Counted from the first letter of the stretch, positions 20,073 through 33,362 are shown. The stretch: DNA of 64,000 nucleotides from Thermoanaerobacterium sp. PSU-2 (GCF_002102475.1 NZ_MSQD01000008.1:62001-126000); one strand, 5' to 3'. The notes: generated by a model from the sequence alone, not told the origin. Translations and numbers: made by a program.

Positions 20073-20270
20073 TTAAAGACCATATTCAATAATGATATTC
20101 TGTGCATCCTGAGCTTCTGAATTAGGAACCATGACTTCACAGTAGCCGTCGTTATTGTCTACATTTTTTTTCAATGGTTTTAATTTTACCAAAAAGCCTT
20201 CTTTTGTCAGCACATCTTTGACCTTTTCTGCAACTTCCATGCTATGCGCCATATATATAACAGTCCACAT
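20073..20270 (-). CDS. Small conserved protein, DUF2007-like
   Basis: 65 aa, soluble, starting MWTVIYMAHSMEVAEKVKDV. The fold pattern (helix after the first strand and EVMVPNSEAQDAQNIIIEYG at the end) resembles DUF2007 'putative signal transducing' proteins, though I cannot confirm the family. A strong AAGGAGG lies before the ATG. It sits between dnaE and pfkA. Function unknown. Confidence 0.65.
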   Translation of the reverse strand: MWTVIYMAHSMEVAEKVKDVLTKEGFLVKLKPLKKNVDNNDGYCEVMVPNSEAQDAQNIIIEYGL

Positions 20271-20343
20271 AAAAAGGCCTCCTTGAATATTCTAACTACT
20301 ATTTTAATTTATTTTTTGTATAATATCAATATATATTTATGCG

Positions 20344-23778
<3,435 letters not shown>

Positions 23779-23788
23779 CATAATCACC

Positions 23789-25096
23789 TTAAAAAAGTTT
23801 TTTGTTCTTTAAAAGCCTCAAAGACATCAGCGCTTTTGCAATCATTGTTTCTTCGTATAAAACCGATATCTCAACTTTACAGAAATTACCGCTATAGTCA
23901 ATAATAGAAGTATTAACCTCAATTGTTTTTTCAGCTTGTAGAGGCCTTATAAAATAAACTAAAAAATTATCTACAACGGCATCAAATCTTTTATTTCTCG
24001 TCACTGAAGATATGCCGCATTCGCTCATAAGCATCATGAGGGCGCTGCTGCTGACCGTTCCTAATTGGTTTACCATGTTTTGCGGTATCGTACCATAAAA
24101 TTTCATCCCATCTTGTGTTTTCTCAGCATGAAAGTCTTTTAGCAATGTGTCATTGATAGTCTCCTCAATCTGAGGCTGTTTTGCCATGTACTGAAGAGCT
24201 TTTATCACATCTTCTCTACTTATGATGCCGACAAGTTCTTTATTATTGGTAACAGGCAAAACCTCTATATTCCACCATATCATTAGATGGGCTGCAAAAG
24301 CTACAGTCGTAGTTTCAGTGACATATATTGGATTTCTGGCCATTATGTCTCCTATTTTATCATCATCGTCAGCTTTGGCTATTTCTCTTGATGTAACTAT
24401 TCCAACTAAAGTACCGCTTTCATCTACAACAGGATACCTTGTATGACTTGTCTTATTTAACAATAACTTCCAATCATTTACTGTCTGATTTGTCGTCATG
24501 TAGATAGGATTAGATGACATAATATTGCTTACAAGCAGTACCCTTTTTTTTGTCATCCTCTCATTGATTGCTTTATTGATTAAGGTTGCCACGGTAAATG
24601 TATCATACGTAGTTGAAATCAAAGGCAATGAAAGCTTATCTGCCAAAGTTTTGACTTCCATCTTAGCATCAAATCCACCCGTTATAAGGACGGCAGCACC
24701 TGCTTTTAATGCTGCCATCTGTGCATTATCTCTATTGCCTAGTATAATAAGATCACCTGGTTGAATGTATTTTACCATTTCTTCAGTTGTCATGGCACCT
24801 ATCAAAAATTTGTTAAGCTCTATATTGAGCCCATTCTCTCCGCCTAAAACAATTCCATCCACAACATTCTTTATTTCCTCGTACGTCAGTCTATCAAAGG
24901 ACTTACTTTTAGGCTTTGTCCTTATGGTACCTGCTCTCGGAATAGTTGTCACAATGTACATGCTTTCTGCATCTTTTATGGCTTTATACGCAGTGCCTTC
25001 ACTTATCTTTAAAGCCTGCGCTAAACTCCTTACTGAGATTTTAGTTCCTTCTGGCAGGCTTTTTAGATACTCCAGCACCCTCTCATTTTTAGTCAT
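23789..25096 (-). CDS. ytoI: YtoI/SpxR-like regulator: HTH, DRTGG, two CBS and hot-dog domains
   Basis: Predicted transcription regulator that senses a nucleotide or thioester ligand. In order: an N-terminal winged HTH (ISVRSLAQALKISEGTAYKAI), a DRTGG domain (residues ~75-180), two CBS repeats (VSNIMSSNPIYMTT, IGDIMARNPIYVTE), and a C-terminal hot-dog thioesterase-like domain. I start at the ATG at 25096 (MTKNERV), 8 nt after GAAGGATGA; the ATG at 25114 has a weak site. It resembles B. subtilis YtoI and streptococcal SpxR. It lies directly before dnaE. Confidence 0.85.
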   Translation of the reverse strand: MTKNERVLEYLKSLPEGTKISVRSLAQALKISEGTAYKAIKDAESMYIVTTIPRAGTIRTKPKSKSFDRLTYEEIKNVVDGIVLGGENGLNIELNKFLIGAMTTEEMVKYIQPGDLIILGNRDNAQMAALKAGAAVLITGGFDAKMEVKTLADKLSLPLISTTYDTFTVATLINKAINERMTKKRVLLVSNIMSSNPIYMTTNQTVNDWKLLLNKTSHTRYPVVDESGTLVGIVTSREIAKADDDDKIGDIMARNPIYVTETTTVAFAAHLMIWWNIEVLPVTNNKELVGIISREDVIKALQYMAKQPQIEETINDTLLKDFHAEKTQDGMKFYGTIPQNMVNQLGTVSSSALMMLMSECGISSVTRNKRFDAVVDNFLVYFIRPLQAEKTIEVNTSIIDYSGNFCKVEISVLYEETMIAKALMSLRLLKNKKLF

Positions 25097-25115
25097 AAAA
25101 AAATCATCCTTCATG

Positions 25116-25143
25116 CAAAAAAGGTTTCCTAAGAAACCTTTTT
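25116..25143 (-). terminator. Terminator after ptsH
   Basis: AAAAAGGTTTC (25118-25128) pairs perfectly with GAAACCTTTTT (25133-25143), with a 4-nt loop and a T-rich exit on the minus strand. It ends or attenuates the whiA-ptsH transcript before the ytoI-like gene. Confidence 0.8.
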
Positions 25144-25146
25144 AGA

Positions 25147-25413
25147 TTATTCTTCTCCAAATTTTGAATCAATTAAATCAACAAGTGTCTTAATTGCTTC
25201 TTGCTCGTCGCTGCCATCAGCGATAAGTTTCACTGTATTCCCCTGTGCAACTCCTAATGACATAATACCCATGATGCTTTTTGCATTTACCTTTTTATTT
25301 TCTTTTTCCACCCATATCTGTGATGAAAATTTGCTTGCCGCTTGTACAAACAAAGCTGCTGGTCTCGCATGAAGACCTGTCTTATTTTTAATTTCTACTG
25401 TCTTTTCAGTCAT
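25147..25413 (-). CDS. ptsH: HPr phosphocarrier protein
   Basis: 88-aa HPr. His15 (TGLHARPAA) is the PTS phosphorylation site, and Ser46 (AKSIMGIMS) the HPr-kinase site used in carbon catabolite control. Having His15 it is a true HPr, not Crh, although it occupies the Crh position next to whiA. It overlaps the end of whiA by 8 nt, which suggests coupled translation. P-Ser-HPr is the CcpA co-repressor, which may matter for the starch operators in this window. Confidence 0.93.
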   Translation of the reverse strand: MTEKTVEIKNKTGLHARPAALFVQAASKFSSQIWVEKENKKVNAKSIMGIMSLGVAQGNTVKLIADGSDEQEAIKTLVDLIDSKFGEE

Positions 25414-26371
25414 AGTTATTGACTCTCCTCTCTTTTAATTTTGATACAATTTCTTCAATTTTTCTTAATCTATGATTGACTCCTGATTTTCCAACAGGAG
25501 GATCTAGCATTTGACCCAATTCTTTAAGGCTTATATCTGGATATTTAAGCCTTTTCTCTGCAATCTCTTTTAAACTATCCGGGAGATAATTAAGCCCTAC
25601 GCTGTTCTTTATATAATTTATATTCTCTATCTGCCTCAATGATGCATTGATGGTCTTTGTAAGATTAGCAGTCTCGCAATTAACAAGCCTGTTTACATTA
25701 TTCCTTATGTCTTTATATACGCGTATATTTTCTAAGTTCAATAAGGAATTATGTGCCCCCATTATGTTTAGGACATCTACTATTTGTTCTCCCTCTTTTA
25801 AGTATACTACATAATTATTTTTTCTTGCAATAATTTTTGAATGCAAATGATAATTATTTATTAATTTGCTTAAATCCTTAGCATGATCTAAATTGTGCGT
25901 TATAAATTCCAAATGGTACGCCTTTTCCGGATCGCTAATCGAACCACCTCCAAGAAAAGCACCTCTAATGTAGGCCTTCTTACAACACTTTTTGCTGACA
26001 ATGCTTTTGTCTATGCCATAATTTAACTTACTGCCTTCACCGTCATACTTTAAAAGTCCAACTTCTTTCAATATGTTCTCTGCTGCAGCCTTGTCAGAGA
26101 CCAAAATCAAATAGCTTAAGGATTTTTTTAGTTGGCTATTTCTCCTCACCATCACCTCTGCTACCACATTAAATATATCTTTTAAAAGCTTAAATGCTAA
26201 TCTTGCCACAGAAGCATTTTCAGTTACAAGGCTTAAACTAATTCTCTGATGACCATATATAGATATTGAACCAATTGTTCTTATCAAAGCAGCAAGTTCA
26301 GCTAATTTGCAACAGCTATCGTCAGGGTATATTCTTGACAGCTCATTTTTTGTGATAGACGAAAAGGACAT
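25406..26371 (-). CDS. whiA: WhiA DNA-binding/cell-division regulator
   Basis: 321-aa WhiA with an N-terminal homing-endonuclease-like (LAGLIDADG-type) fold (residues ~1-220) and a C-terminal HTH ([27 protein letters not shown]). Conserved pieces include [17 protein letters not shown]. It influences cell division and chromosome organisation in Firmicutes. The start ATG at 26371 has GAGGTGATTATT before it. A minus-strand TATAAT at 26400-26405 may be its own promoter, placed just after the preceding terminator. Confidence 0.93.
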   Translation of the reverse strand: MSFSSITKNELSRIYPDDSCCKLAELAALIRTIGSISIYGHQRISLSLVTENASVARLAFKLLKDIFNVVAEVMVRRNSQLKKSLSYLILVSDKAAAENILKEVGLLKYDGEGSKLNYGIDKSIVSKKCCKKAYIRGAFLGGGSISDPEKAYHLEFITHNLDHAKDLSKLINNYHLHSKIIARKNNYVVYLKEGEQIVDVLNIMGAHNSLLNLENIRVYKDIRNNVNRLVNCETANLTKTINASLRQIENINYIKNSVGLNYLPDSLKEIAEKRLKYPDISLKELGQMLDPPVGKSGVNHRLRKIEEIVSKLKERRVNNYD

Positions 26372-26416
26372 AATAATCACCTCGCAGGGTCCTATATCTA
26401 TTATACTACATAATTT

Positions 26417-26448
26417 TAAAAAAACTCCTATAATTTTTTTATAGGAGT
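26417..26448 (-). terminator. Terminator after the 78-aa hypothetical gene
   Basis: ACTCCTATAA (26424-26433) pairs perfectly with TTATAGGAGT (26439-26448) and is followed on the minus strand by seven T. It insulates whiA from the genes on its right. Confidence 0.85.
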
Positions 26449-26459
26449 CTAAAAATAAT

Positions 26460-26696
26460 TTAGAAATCTAACTTTTTTCTTTCCCACTCTAAATAATCTT
26501 TCGAGGTTTTCCAGTCAGATATTTCTCTTGATGAAAGCCAATCTTTGAATTCTTTATAGTCTTTCCACTCTTCATATTCGCCAAGTTCATTTAACCTTTT
26601 TGCAGCTAAAAATCTAAAAATATCAAGGCTTCCATACAACTTTTCGTATTCTTTATAGTAGTGATAATCTCTTCCGTATCTCCCATTTGCCTCCAT
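26460..26696 (-). CDS. Hypothetical protein, charged and aromatic-rich
   Basis: 78 aa, not recognised. It is unusually rich in Trp, Tyr, Lys and Glu, with W-K/Y-x spacing repeated in [24 protein letters not shown]; no Cys and no membrane segment. GGGGTGAG lies before the ATG and a good terminator follows, which supports a real single-gene unit. It stands at the left border of the starch island, next to whiA. Confidence 0.65.
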   Translation of the reverse strand: MEANGRYGRDYHYYKEYEKLYGSLDIFRFLAAKRLNELGEYEEWKDYKEFKDWLSSREISDWKTSKDYLEWERKKLDF

Positions 26697-26814
26697 AATC
26701 TCACCCCAATTACAATATGGAAAGATGGCACTTAGCCATATTTTAATATATACTGCATAATATTCACAAATCTCAAATAAGGTTACTTAACATACATCAT
26801 CTACGAAATTTTGT

Positions 26815-26851
26815 GCAACCCATTGCATTACTGATTTTTTAATATTATAAT
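26815..26851 (+). promoter_or_regulatory. Alpha-glucan phosphorylase promoter with operator
   Basis: TTGCAT (26823-26828), 17 nt, TATAAT (26846-26851). The palindrome GCAACCCATTGC (26815-26826) overlaps the -35; its centre is CC instead of CG, making it the weakest match of the starch operators. Confidence 0.65.
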
Positions 26852-26881
26852 ATACTTAAAAGTTTTATAAGGAGGTATAAA

Positions 26882-28501
26882 ATGGACAGAGGAAAACTTC
26901 CAAGAGTAGCATACTTTTGCATGGAATACGGACTTCATTCGGATTTTAAACTTTACGCTGGAGGCCTTGGAATCTTAGCAGGTGATCATTTGAAAGCCGC
27001 AAAAGAACTTGGCATGCCTCTTGTAGGCATCGGCATCCTATGGAAACAAGGTTATACAGAACAACACATAGGCGAAGACGGTTATCCTTATGATGCATAT
27101 CATAACTACAAATACGATTTTCTAAAAGATACAGGTGTGAAAGTAAAAGTTAAAATTAGAAATCAAGATGTATACTGCAAAGTCTGGCTTGTAGATAGTT
27201 TTGACAATGCACCACTGTATCTTTTAGATACGGATATACCCGAAAACGGAGATAGATGGATAACAGGACAACTTTACGGGTGGTTTGGCGAAGAAAGAGT
27301 TGCACAAGAAATCGTGCTTGGAATCGGTGGCGTAAAGGCTTTAAGAGCGTTGGGAATTGACATCGATGTCTATCACTTTAATGAAGGCCATGCAGCATTA
27401 GCAGCATTAGAACTCATACGGGAGAAAATGGAAAATAAAAATATGACGTTTAATGAAGCTTGGAATGCAACACGACAAGAAGTTGTCTTTACGACACATA
27501 CACCTGTAATTGAAGGGAACGAATCTCACAACATAGAGCTTCTCATGTACATGGGCGCAAACAACGGTCTAACAATTGAGCAAATGTCTCAAATAGGCGG
27601 AGTTCCTTTTAATATGACTGTTGCAGGGCTAAGACTTTCACGAATTGCAAACGGTGTCGCAAAACTACACGGACAAACCGCAAATAAAATGTGGGCACAT
27701 GTTGATAATGCGGCTCCAATCATATCAATTACAAACGGTATTGACAGAAAAACATGGGTAGATAGTAGAATCACGGAAGCATACAATAAAGGTGAAAATC
27801 TCCTGAAAACACATAATATAATAAAGCAAGAATTAATTGATTTTGTATATGATCGCACTGGTGTAAAACTTGATTCAGACAAATTGCTAATAGGCTTTTC
27901 AAGAAGAGCTGCTCCTTACAAGAGAAGTGAACTTATTTTCACAAATGATGAAGTTATAGGTGAATACTTAAAATCAAGAAAAATCCAAATGGTGTTTTCT
28001 GGAAAAGGACATCCTTTAGATGATGTTGGAAAAAAAATCGTAGCAAAACTAATTGAGATGACCAAAAAATACCCAGAAAGTGTCGTATTTCTTCCAGATT
28101 ACGATATGACAATAGGCAAAATGTTGACAAGAGGTTCAGACGTTTGGCTTAACAATCCTCGAAGGCCAAAGGAAGCAAGTGGTACATCTGGCATGAAAGC
28201 TGCTATGAACGGTGTATTAAACTTAAGTATTTTAGATGGCTGGTGGCCTGAAGCTTGCATTGACGGTGTAAATGGCTGGCAATTTGGCGATGGATTTGAA
28301 TCTGATGATGTGGAAATTTTAGATAAACATGACCTAGAAGCTTTGTACAATGTATTGTTAAATAAAGTTGTACCAACATATTACAACGATAAGGCAAAAT
28401 GGGAAAATATGATGAGAGAAAGCATTAAAACAACCTATGATGCCTTTTCAGCAAATAGAATGCTTAAAGAATACTACGAATTAATGTATGCAAAACATTA
28501 A
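26882..28501 (+). CDS. glgP: Alpha-glucan (glycogen/maltodextrin) phosphorylase, short GT35 type
   Basis: Cytoplasmic PLP enzyme that splits alpha-1,4-glucans with phosphate to give glucose-1-phosphate. The PLP lysine is K439 in EASGTSGMKAAMNG; the opening RVAYFCMEYGLHSDFKLYAGG and LGILAGDHLKAA are typical. At 539 aa it belongs to the short GT35 branch lacking the long N-terminal regulatory part of the 750-850 aa enzymes; it is not truncated. A strong AAGGAGG and its own promoter precede it, and a terminator follows. Likely partner of the importers and the GH13 enzyme next door. Confidence 0.92.
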   Translation: MDRGKLPRVAYFCMEYGLHSDFKLYAGGLGILAGDHLKAAKELGMPLVGIGILWKQGYTEQHIGEDGYPYDAYHNYKYDFLKDTGVKVKVKIRNQDVYCKVWLVDSFDNAPLYLLDTDIPENGDRWITGQLYGWFGEERVAQEIVLGIGGVKALRALGIDIDVYHFNEGHAALAALELIREKMENKNMTFNEAWNATRQEVVFTTHTPVIEGNESHNIELLMYMGANNGLTIEQMSQIGGVPFNMTVAGLRLSRIANGVAKLHGQTANKMWAHVDNAAPIISITNGIDRKTWVDSRITEAYNKGENLLKTHNIIKQELIDFVYDRTGVKLDSDKLLIGFSRRAAPYKRSELIFTNDEVIGEYLKSRKIQMVFSGKGHPLDDVGKKIVAKLIEMTKKYPESVVFLPDYDMTIGKMLTRGSDVWLNNPRRPKEASGTSGMKAAMNGVLNLSILDGWWPEACIDGVNGWQFGDGFESDDVEILDKHDLEALYNVLLNKVVPTYYNDKAKWENMMRESIKTTYDAFSANRMLKEYYELMYAKH

Positions 28502-28515
28502 ATATCCCATGATTT

Positions 28516-28543
28516 AAGCCGGACAAATAGTCCGGCTTTATTC
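28516..28543. terminator. Terminator between phosphorylase and GH13 genes
   Basis: AAGCCGGAC (28516-28524) pairs with GTCCGGCTT (28530-28538), followed by TTATT. It serves phosphorylase and perhaps the facing GH13 gene. Confidence 0.85.
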
Positions 28544-28573
28544 CATAAAGATTAACTTAAAATATTCATTAAT

Positions 28574-30298
28574 TTATTTCAAAATATAGGCACAGTTTGG
28601 CTCTAATGATACAATTTTACCCTTTATTTTTATCTTACCCATTCCTAAAATATCCATCTTCCCTTGTACGCCATTTAATAATATTGAATGCTCTTTGCTG
28701 CTATTATTTATTATTACAATAATCGATTTACCTTTGTATTCCCTTTTGAAACTTATAATTCCATCTCTCGCATAAAGTGTCTTGTATGTTCCATATCTTA
28801 GTTCTTCATTTTCCTTTCTCAAAGAAATAAGCTTTTTATAAAAATTAAATAACTTTAAGTTTTGTTTTTCTTCATTCCAAATCATACATCTTCTACAATC
28901 AGGATCATAACCACCAACCATACCAACTTCATCTCCATAATATATATATGGAACTCCAATATATGTAAATTGAAAAACCAATGCCAGCTTCATCCGCATT
29001 ACCATGCCATTACACATTGTCAAAAATCTCTCTGTATCATGGCTTCCTATTAGGTTTAGCATAGCCCTATTAACACCATCCATATGCCTCATCAATTGTT
29101 CAGTCATAATAGTATTAAATCGTTTTGCATCTATGCTTCTCTTTGCAAAAAAGTCAACAAGAGCATTCTTAAAAGGATAATTCATGACACTATCAAACTG
29201 GTCACCATAAAGCCAAGGCGATGCATCATGCATAACCTCACCGACAATTATAGCATCATGCTTGGCTTTTTTCACAATCTCCCTAAATCTTCTCCAAAAA
29301 TGATGGTCTATTTCATTTGCAACGTCAAGCCTCCAACCGTCGATGTCAACTTCTTTAATCCAATATTCGGCAACATTAAGCAAATACTCCTGTACATCAG
29401 GATTTTTAGTCATAAGCTTCGGCATTCTCCATTCATGATCCGCAAAAGCTTCGTATGTTGGAACAGGTGTTGTTTTTATAGGCCACTCATAAACATTAAA
29501 CCAGTCCCAATATTTTGAATCTCTCCCATTCTTAATCACGTCTTGAAATGCAAAAAAGTCATAGCCACAATGATTGAAGACAGCATCAAAAATAACTCTT
29601 ATCCCATTTTTGTGACATTTATCAATTAATTCTTTAGCCTTATTAGTATCACCAAAATGAGGATCTATTTTATAATAATCTGATGTATTGTATTTATGTG
29701 TTGACGGTGACAAAAATATTGGCGTCATGTATATCGCATTAATTCCCAGTTCCTTAAGGTATTCAACTTTATCAATAATCCCCTGAATATCGCCCCCAAA
29801 AAATGTATTTGGTTCAGGTTTCTCACCCCAATGTCTCACATTCTCCGGATCATTTGATTTATCTCCATTGTTGAACCTATCAGGAAATATTTGATATATG
29901 ATGCAATCGCTTGTCCACTTTGGTGCAAAAAAAACATCCATATCACATATGTAAGGAAACTGGAAAAATCCATGAAAACTATTTTCTGGCTTCTCCTCAT
30001 AAAAACCTGATTCTGTATAGTAGACTCTTTCATTCTTCATAGATATTAAGTAAAAAAAGTATACAAATTTCTTGTTTAATTTAAGTGTCGTTTCATAATA
30101 ATCGAATAACTCATTTGATTGAGTTAAAAACATTTCTTTTACTTTGAACTTACCCATCCAATCATATCTGTCACGATAAAAAATGTAACATCTTTTTATA
30201 TCTGTAGAAGCAGTTCTTAAGACTATATGGAGCTCATCCTTATTTAAAGGATATGCAAACGGAACATCACTTTTGTGATATATAGCTTGTCTTATCAT
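28574..30298 (-). CDS. Cytoplasmic GH13 enzyme: cyclomaltodextrinase/neopullulanase type
   Basis: No signal peptide, so intracellular. An N-terminal CBM34-like domain (~1-120) precedes a (beta/alpha)8 barrel beginning [15 protein letters not shown]. Catalytic Asp in DGWRLDVANE, acid Glu in VGEVMHD and the third Asp in GSHDTERF are all present. The layout fits GH13_20 enzymes that open imported cyclodextrins and cut maltodextrins. The start at 30298 has AAAGGGG upstream. It starts 14 nt after the RodZ-like stop, so it may be co-transcribed with it. Specificity (cyclodextrin versus pullulan) is inferred. Confidence 0.88.
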   Translation of the reverse strand: MIRQAIYHKSDVPFAYPLNKDELHIVLRTASTDIKRCYIFYRDRYDWMGKFKVKEMFLTQSNELFDYYETTLKLNKKFVYFFYLISMKNERVYYTESGFYEEKPENSFHGFFQFPYICDMDVFFAPKWTSDCIIYQIFPDRFNNGDKSNDPENVRHWGEKPEPNTFFGGDIQGIIDKVEYLKELGINAIYMTPIFLSPSTHKYNTSDYYKIDPHFGDTNKAKELIDKCHKNGIRVIFDAVFNHCGYDFFAFQDVIKNGRDSKYWDWFNVYEWPIKTTPVPTYEAFADHEWRMPKLMTKNPDVQEYLLNVAEYWIKEVDIDGWRLDVANEIDHHFWRRFREIVKKAKHDAIIVGEVMHDASPWLYGDQFDSVMNYPFKNALVDFFAKRSIDAKRFNTIMTEQLMRHMDGVNRAMLNLIGSHDTERFLTMCNGMVMRMKLALVFQFTYIGVPYIYYGDEVGMVGGYDPDCRRCMIWNEEKQNLKLFNFYKKLISLRKENEELRYGTYKTLYARDGIISFKREYKGKSIIVIINNSSKEHSILLNGVQGKMDILGMGKIKIKGKIVSLEPNCAYILK

Positions 30299-30312
30299 AC
30301 AATACCCCTTTC

Positions 30313-31131
30313 TCATTTTTCAAGTTTTACAGTCACTGGTGCTGGAATATCAATGTGTGGTATTTCTTTGCCATCTACCGTTATTTTAGCATCTGGCGGA
30401 TTACCCATCAAGATTTCTATGCTGTTTTTGACATCAAAAGTTTTTATCATGCCTGATGTCATCAAATACTGATAGGTATTGACACCATCCACTTTCACAC
30501 TAACCCAACATTTTTGTCCAGGTACAGATAGATCGACTTTGTATGAATCAGCGACAGGTGAAACTTTATAATCGAATTCGCTTTTTGTGCTGTTTACCAA
30601 ATTAAACGTAGTTGTCTTCTCATTATTGCTATAAACATCACTTGAAGTAGTATTATTTTTATTTTGATTTTGTGATTTATGAGTAGTGTTATTCGTGCTT
30701 TGCTCTGTACTTGGAAGAGGCGCCAGTCCTTTATTTATCTGGCTTACCATGTAATATATGCCAAATGCAAAAAGGCACACCACTAAAACCCCTATAAATG
30801 GCTTTATAAACCTTCTAAGGAGCGCCGATAAATCAAAAGAGCTTTCTTCTTCTAAAGGTGTAGTCACATATTGTACTACATCATCCTTTTCTTTAGGTTC
30901 CTCAAAAAGATAGCTATATTTTTTTAACAGTTCACCAGCATCTAAGCCTACAGCCTCTGCATAGCTCTTAACAAACCCTTTTGCATAAACTAAAGCTGGT
31001 ATTACATTAAAGTCACCATCTTCTATAGCTTTCAAATATCTCGTGCGAATTTTCGTAATCTCCTGAAGATCGTCAAGTGTCATGCCTTTTTTTAATCTCG
31101 CATTTTTAAGTACATCACCAAGTTCATTCAT
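30313..31131 (-). CDS. RodZ-like protein (HTH, one membrane segment, DUF4115)
   Basis: 272 aa. An N-terminal Xre-type HTH (LGDVLKNARLKKGMTLDDLQ) is followed by an acidic linker, one membrane helix (FIGVLVVCLFAFGIYYMV, ~115-135), a Ser/Thr/Asn-rich linker and a C-terminal RodZ domain ending ITVDGKEIPHIDIPAP. RodZ links MreB filaments to cell-shape control. GAGGTGATTTT precedes the ATG. Placement inside a starch locus is odd and has no clear meaning. Confidence 0.85.
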   Translation of the reverse strand: MNELGDVLKNARLKKGMTLDDLQEITKIRTRYLKAIEDGDFNVIPALVYAKGFVKSYAEAVGLDAGELLKKYSYLFEEPKEKDDVVQYVTTPLEEESSFDLSALLRRFIKPFIGVLVVCLFAFGIYYMVSQINKGLAPLPSTEQSTNNTTHKSQNQNKNNTTSSDVYSNNEKTTTFNLVNSTKSEFDYKVSPVADSYKVDLSVPGQKCWVSVKVDGVNTYQYLMTSGMIKTFDVKNSIEILMGNPPDAKITVDGKEIPHIDIPAPVTVKLEK

Positions 31132-31232
31132 AAAATCACCTCATCGTCGATCTTCCATAAAAAATAATCTATTTATATACAAATATAAGTATACCAATAA
31201 TTTATAATTTTTTCGATATCCAGATAAAAAAT

Positions 31233-32315
31233 TTAATATTTTTTTATATTTTTCAATCTCCGTCTCTCCAATAAATCTTTAAATGCCTCTAATCTCGTCT
31301 GATACCCTGCTTCACCGGTTTTTTCATCGTAGCTTAGTGACATAACCGGTATGTTTTTATCACTGCTTACTTTGGCGATTATTCCCTGTGCGACAATTTC
31401 AGGCGTACAAGTAAAAGGAAAAATCTGTATTATTCCATCGTAATTTTTTTCTGCATATTTTACAGTGTTTGCAACTGTATTTAAACCATGACCACCAATA
31501 TCCCTTTCTAAATACCCATGCGCATATTTTTTAAATTCCATTCTTTGAGGCAATTTAAAAGCACTGTTTATTAAATAATCAGAGAGAAAATCAGTTTTAG
31601 TAACTTCTATGCCTAATTCATTCAACGATCTTAAAATATCTAAATTAGAAAAAGGTTCAAGCATAAGATATATTTCCCCTACTAAAGCGACTTTAAGCTG
31701 AATTTCCCTTTTTATGGTTGCATTTTGTTTCAACTTTTCCAAGCCTTCTTTGTAAATGCTATCTAGCTCTTTTTTGTTTTTCGCATTTTTTATTTTTTCC
31801 ATGTAGTCTTCAAAAATTTTAGTCGTAATTCCTATTTCATTCTCATGTGCTCTTAAGATTAAAAGCTTTTTTTCAAACTTATCAGCAATTATCATTTTTT
31901 GAACAGCGAAAATAAAAGCCTTCAAAGCATCTTTCCAATATACGTCTGGAAAATACGATGAAAGTTCTTTTAAAAAATCAACTAACCTTCCATGAGGCGG
32001 ATCTAATATTATCATGTTAAACTTATACCCTAAATCTATCAATGTTTCTTTTTGTGCTTGCCCATAATAGCCAAACCTGCAAGGTCCTATGCCACCCAAC
32101 ATTATTATAGTATCAGCACCGTTTTCAAGTGCTTCTATAAAATTCCCCAGATTTATCTTATATGGAAGACAGACAAACTCAGGTGAATATTTTACTCCAA
32201 TTGACAGGGTTTTATTAGTCACAGGTGGCGGCTCCACAACTTCTACATTGATTCCTTCAAACATCGTCTTTAATATCATATTTAACGAACCCATATGTGG
32301 ATATGTTATTTTCAT
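31233..32315 (-). CDS. Acyl-CoA dehydratase activase-related protein, COG3581-like
   Basis: About 360 aa, related to the C-terminal part of the large 2-hydroxyacyl-CoA dehydratase activase-like proteins. Conserved Cys occur in EFVCLPYKINLG, GGIGPCRFGYYG and PFTCTPEIVAQG. It overlaps the upstream partner by 4 nt (ATGA at 32312-32315). It ends ETGEAGYQTRLEAFKDLL, nearly the same C-terminal motif as its partner, which points to a shared fold. The ATPase part of the system is not present here. Function unknown. Confidence 0.75.
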   Translation of the reverse strand: MKITYPHMGSLNMILKTMFEGINVEVVEPPPVTNKTLSIGVKYSPEFVCLPYKINLGNFIEALENGADTIIMLGGIGPCRFGYYGQAQKETLIDLGYKFNMIILDPPHGRLVDFLKELSSYFPDVYWKDALKAFIFAVQKMIIADKFEKKLLILRAHENEIGITTKIFEDYMEKIKNAKNKKELDSIYKEGLEKLKQNATIKREIQLKVALVGEIYLMLEPFSNLDILRSLNELGIEVTKTDFLSDYLINSAFKLPQRMEFKKYAHGYLERDIGGHGLNTVANTVKYAEKNYDGIIQIFPFTCTPEIVAQGIIAKVSSDKNIPVMSLSYDEKTGEAGYQTRLEAFKDLLERRRLKNIKKY

Positions 32316-33295
32316 GCCATAATCTCTCCTTTGCGCCATCTTAATAAATCAATAAATGCTTCTAACCTAGTATTTAAACCTGCCTCACCAGTATGTTCAT
32401 CAATGGTTATGGACATAAATGGAATCTTGCCATCTCTTTTATAATCTCTTTCTAAAAGATCTTCAGTAATAGAGTCTGGTCCACATCCAAATGCTGAAAC
32501 AGAAATTACACCATCCACGTCTTCACTCTCGATAAAATATTTACCTGCACCTAAAATATCCCTTCCATAATTCCAAAATAAATCTTTTTGAAGTTTGCTG
32601 GCGCCCTTTTCAATTTTATCCCTTTCTATCATATTTGTCGTAAGCACATAAGCTCCCATATTCTTAAGCCTATTTATCAACCCCATAGATAAATAATCAT
32701 CCATTATGTCGTAGGAATGAGCTAATAAGGCTATTTTTAAATCCCCTTTTGTATTTGCGTCTAATTTTTTCCCTTCCATAATTTTTATTGCTTCTGTATT
32801 TGAAAATCCTTCTCTAATAATGCATTCAAAAGTCCTTTGCCTTTTTAAAGATTTTTCGTATGCATCTTTAATTTTACTTGTGCCATCAACAAACAGTTTG
32901 CCAACTCTCAAAATTTCTCTTTCCATAAACTCTTCTCCACGATAGTAATCAATCTTCATATCTATTATTTGTGGCAAATCAGAAATCAGATTTCTCACTA
33001 AGTCAGGCAAACCTAAAAATTTTGAGCAGAGATATCTACGCCTTTCTACGCTTATGACTCTTGGAACAAATATATAATCAACACCCTTTTCCTTCAAATC
33101 AATCACATGACCCATAAATGTCTTGACAGGAAGGCAGGTTTCATCCACGCAAGTCTTGATGCCATCATCAATTATTTTTTTACATGTATCACTGGAAGTA
33201 ACCACTTCAGCACCCAGTTCTTCAAAAAATGTTTTCCACATAGGATAAAAGTTGTAGTATAAAAGCCCTTTTGGAATACCAACTTTTTTACTCAT
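32312..33295 (-). CDS. Acyl-CoA dehydratase activase-related protein, COG3580/DUF2229-like
   Basis: 327 aa. It opens KVGIPKGLLYYNFYPMWKTFF, typical of DUF2229, with conserved Cys in TCVDETCLPVKTF and FGCGPDSITED that could hold an Fe-S cluster. Good GGAGGTAAG site. Co-translated with the COG3581-like gene. In other Firmicutes these two usually travel with a BcrA/BadF/HgdC-type ATPase, missing here. Function unknown. Confidence 0.78.
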   Translation of the reverse strand: MSKKVGIPKGLLYYNFYPMWKTFFEELGAEVVTSSDTCKKIIDDGIKTCVDETCLPVKTFMGHVIDLKEKGVDYIFVPRVISVERRRYLCSKFLGLPDLVRNLISDLPQIIDMKIDYYRGEEFMEREILRVGKLFVDGTSKIKDAYEKSLKRQRTFECIIREGFSNTEAIKIMEGKKLDANTKGDLKIALLAHSYDIMDDYLSMGLINRLKNMGAYVLTTNMIERDKIEKGASKLQKDLFWNYGRDILGAGKYFIESEDVDGVISVSAFGCGPDSITEDLLERDYKRDGKIPFMSITIDEHTGEAGLNTRLEAFIDLLRWRKGEIMA

Positions 33296-33362
33296 CTCTT
33301 ACCTCCAAGTATTTTAATAAAATCAAAACACTATTATTTTTAACATTAAACAACCATAATAT

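Noticed and set aside
25147-25413. Crh (regulatory HPr paralogue) because of its position next to whiA
   Set aside because: Has His15, which Crh lacks; it is a true HPr.
26882-28501. Truncated glycogen phosphorylase
   Set aside because: Shorter than the 750-850 aa type, but start, PLP lysine and C-terminus fit the known short GT35 branch.
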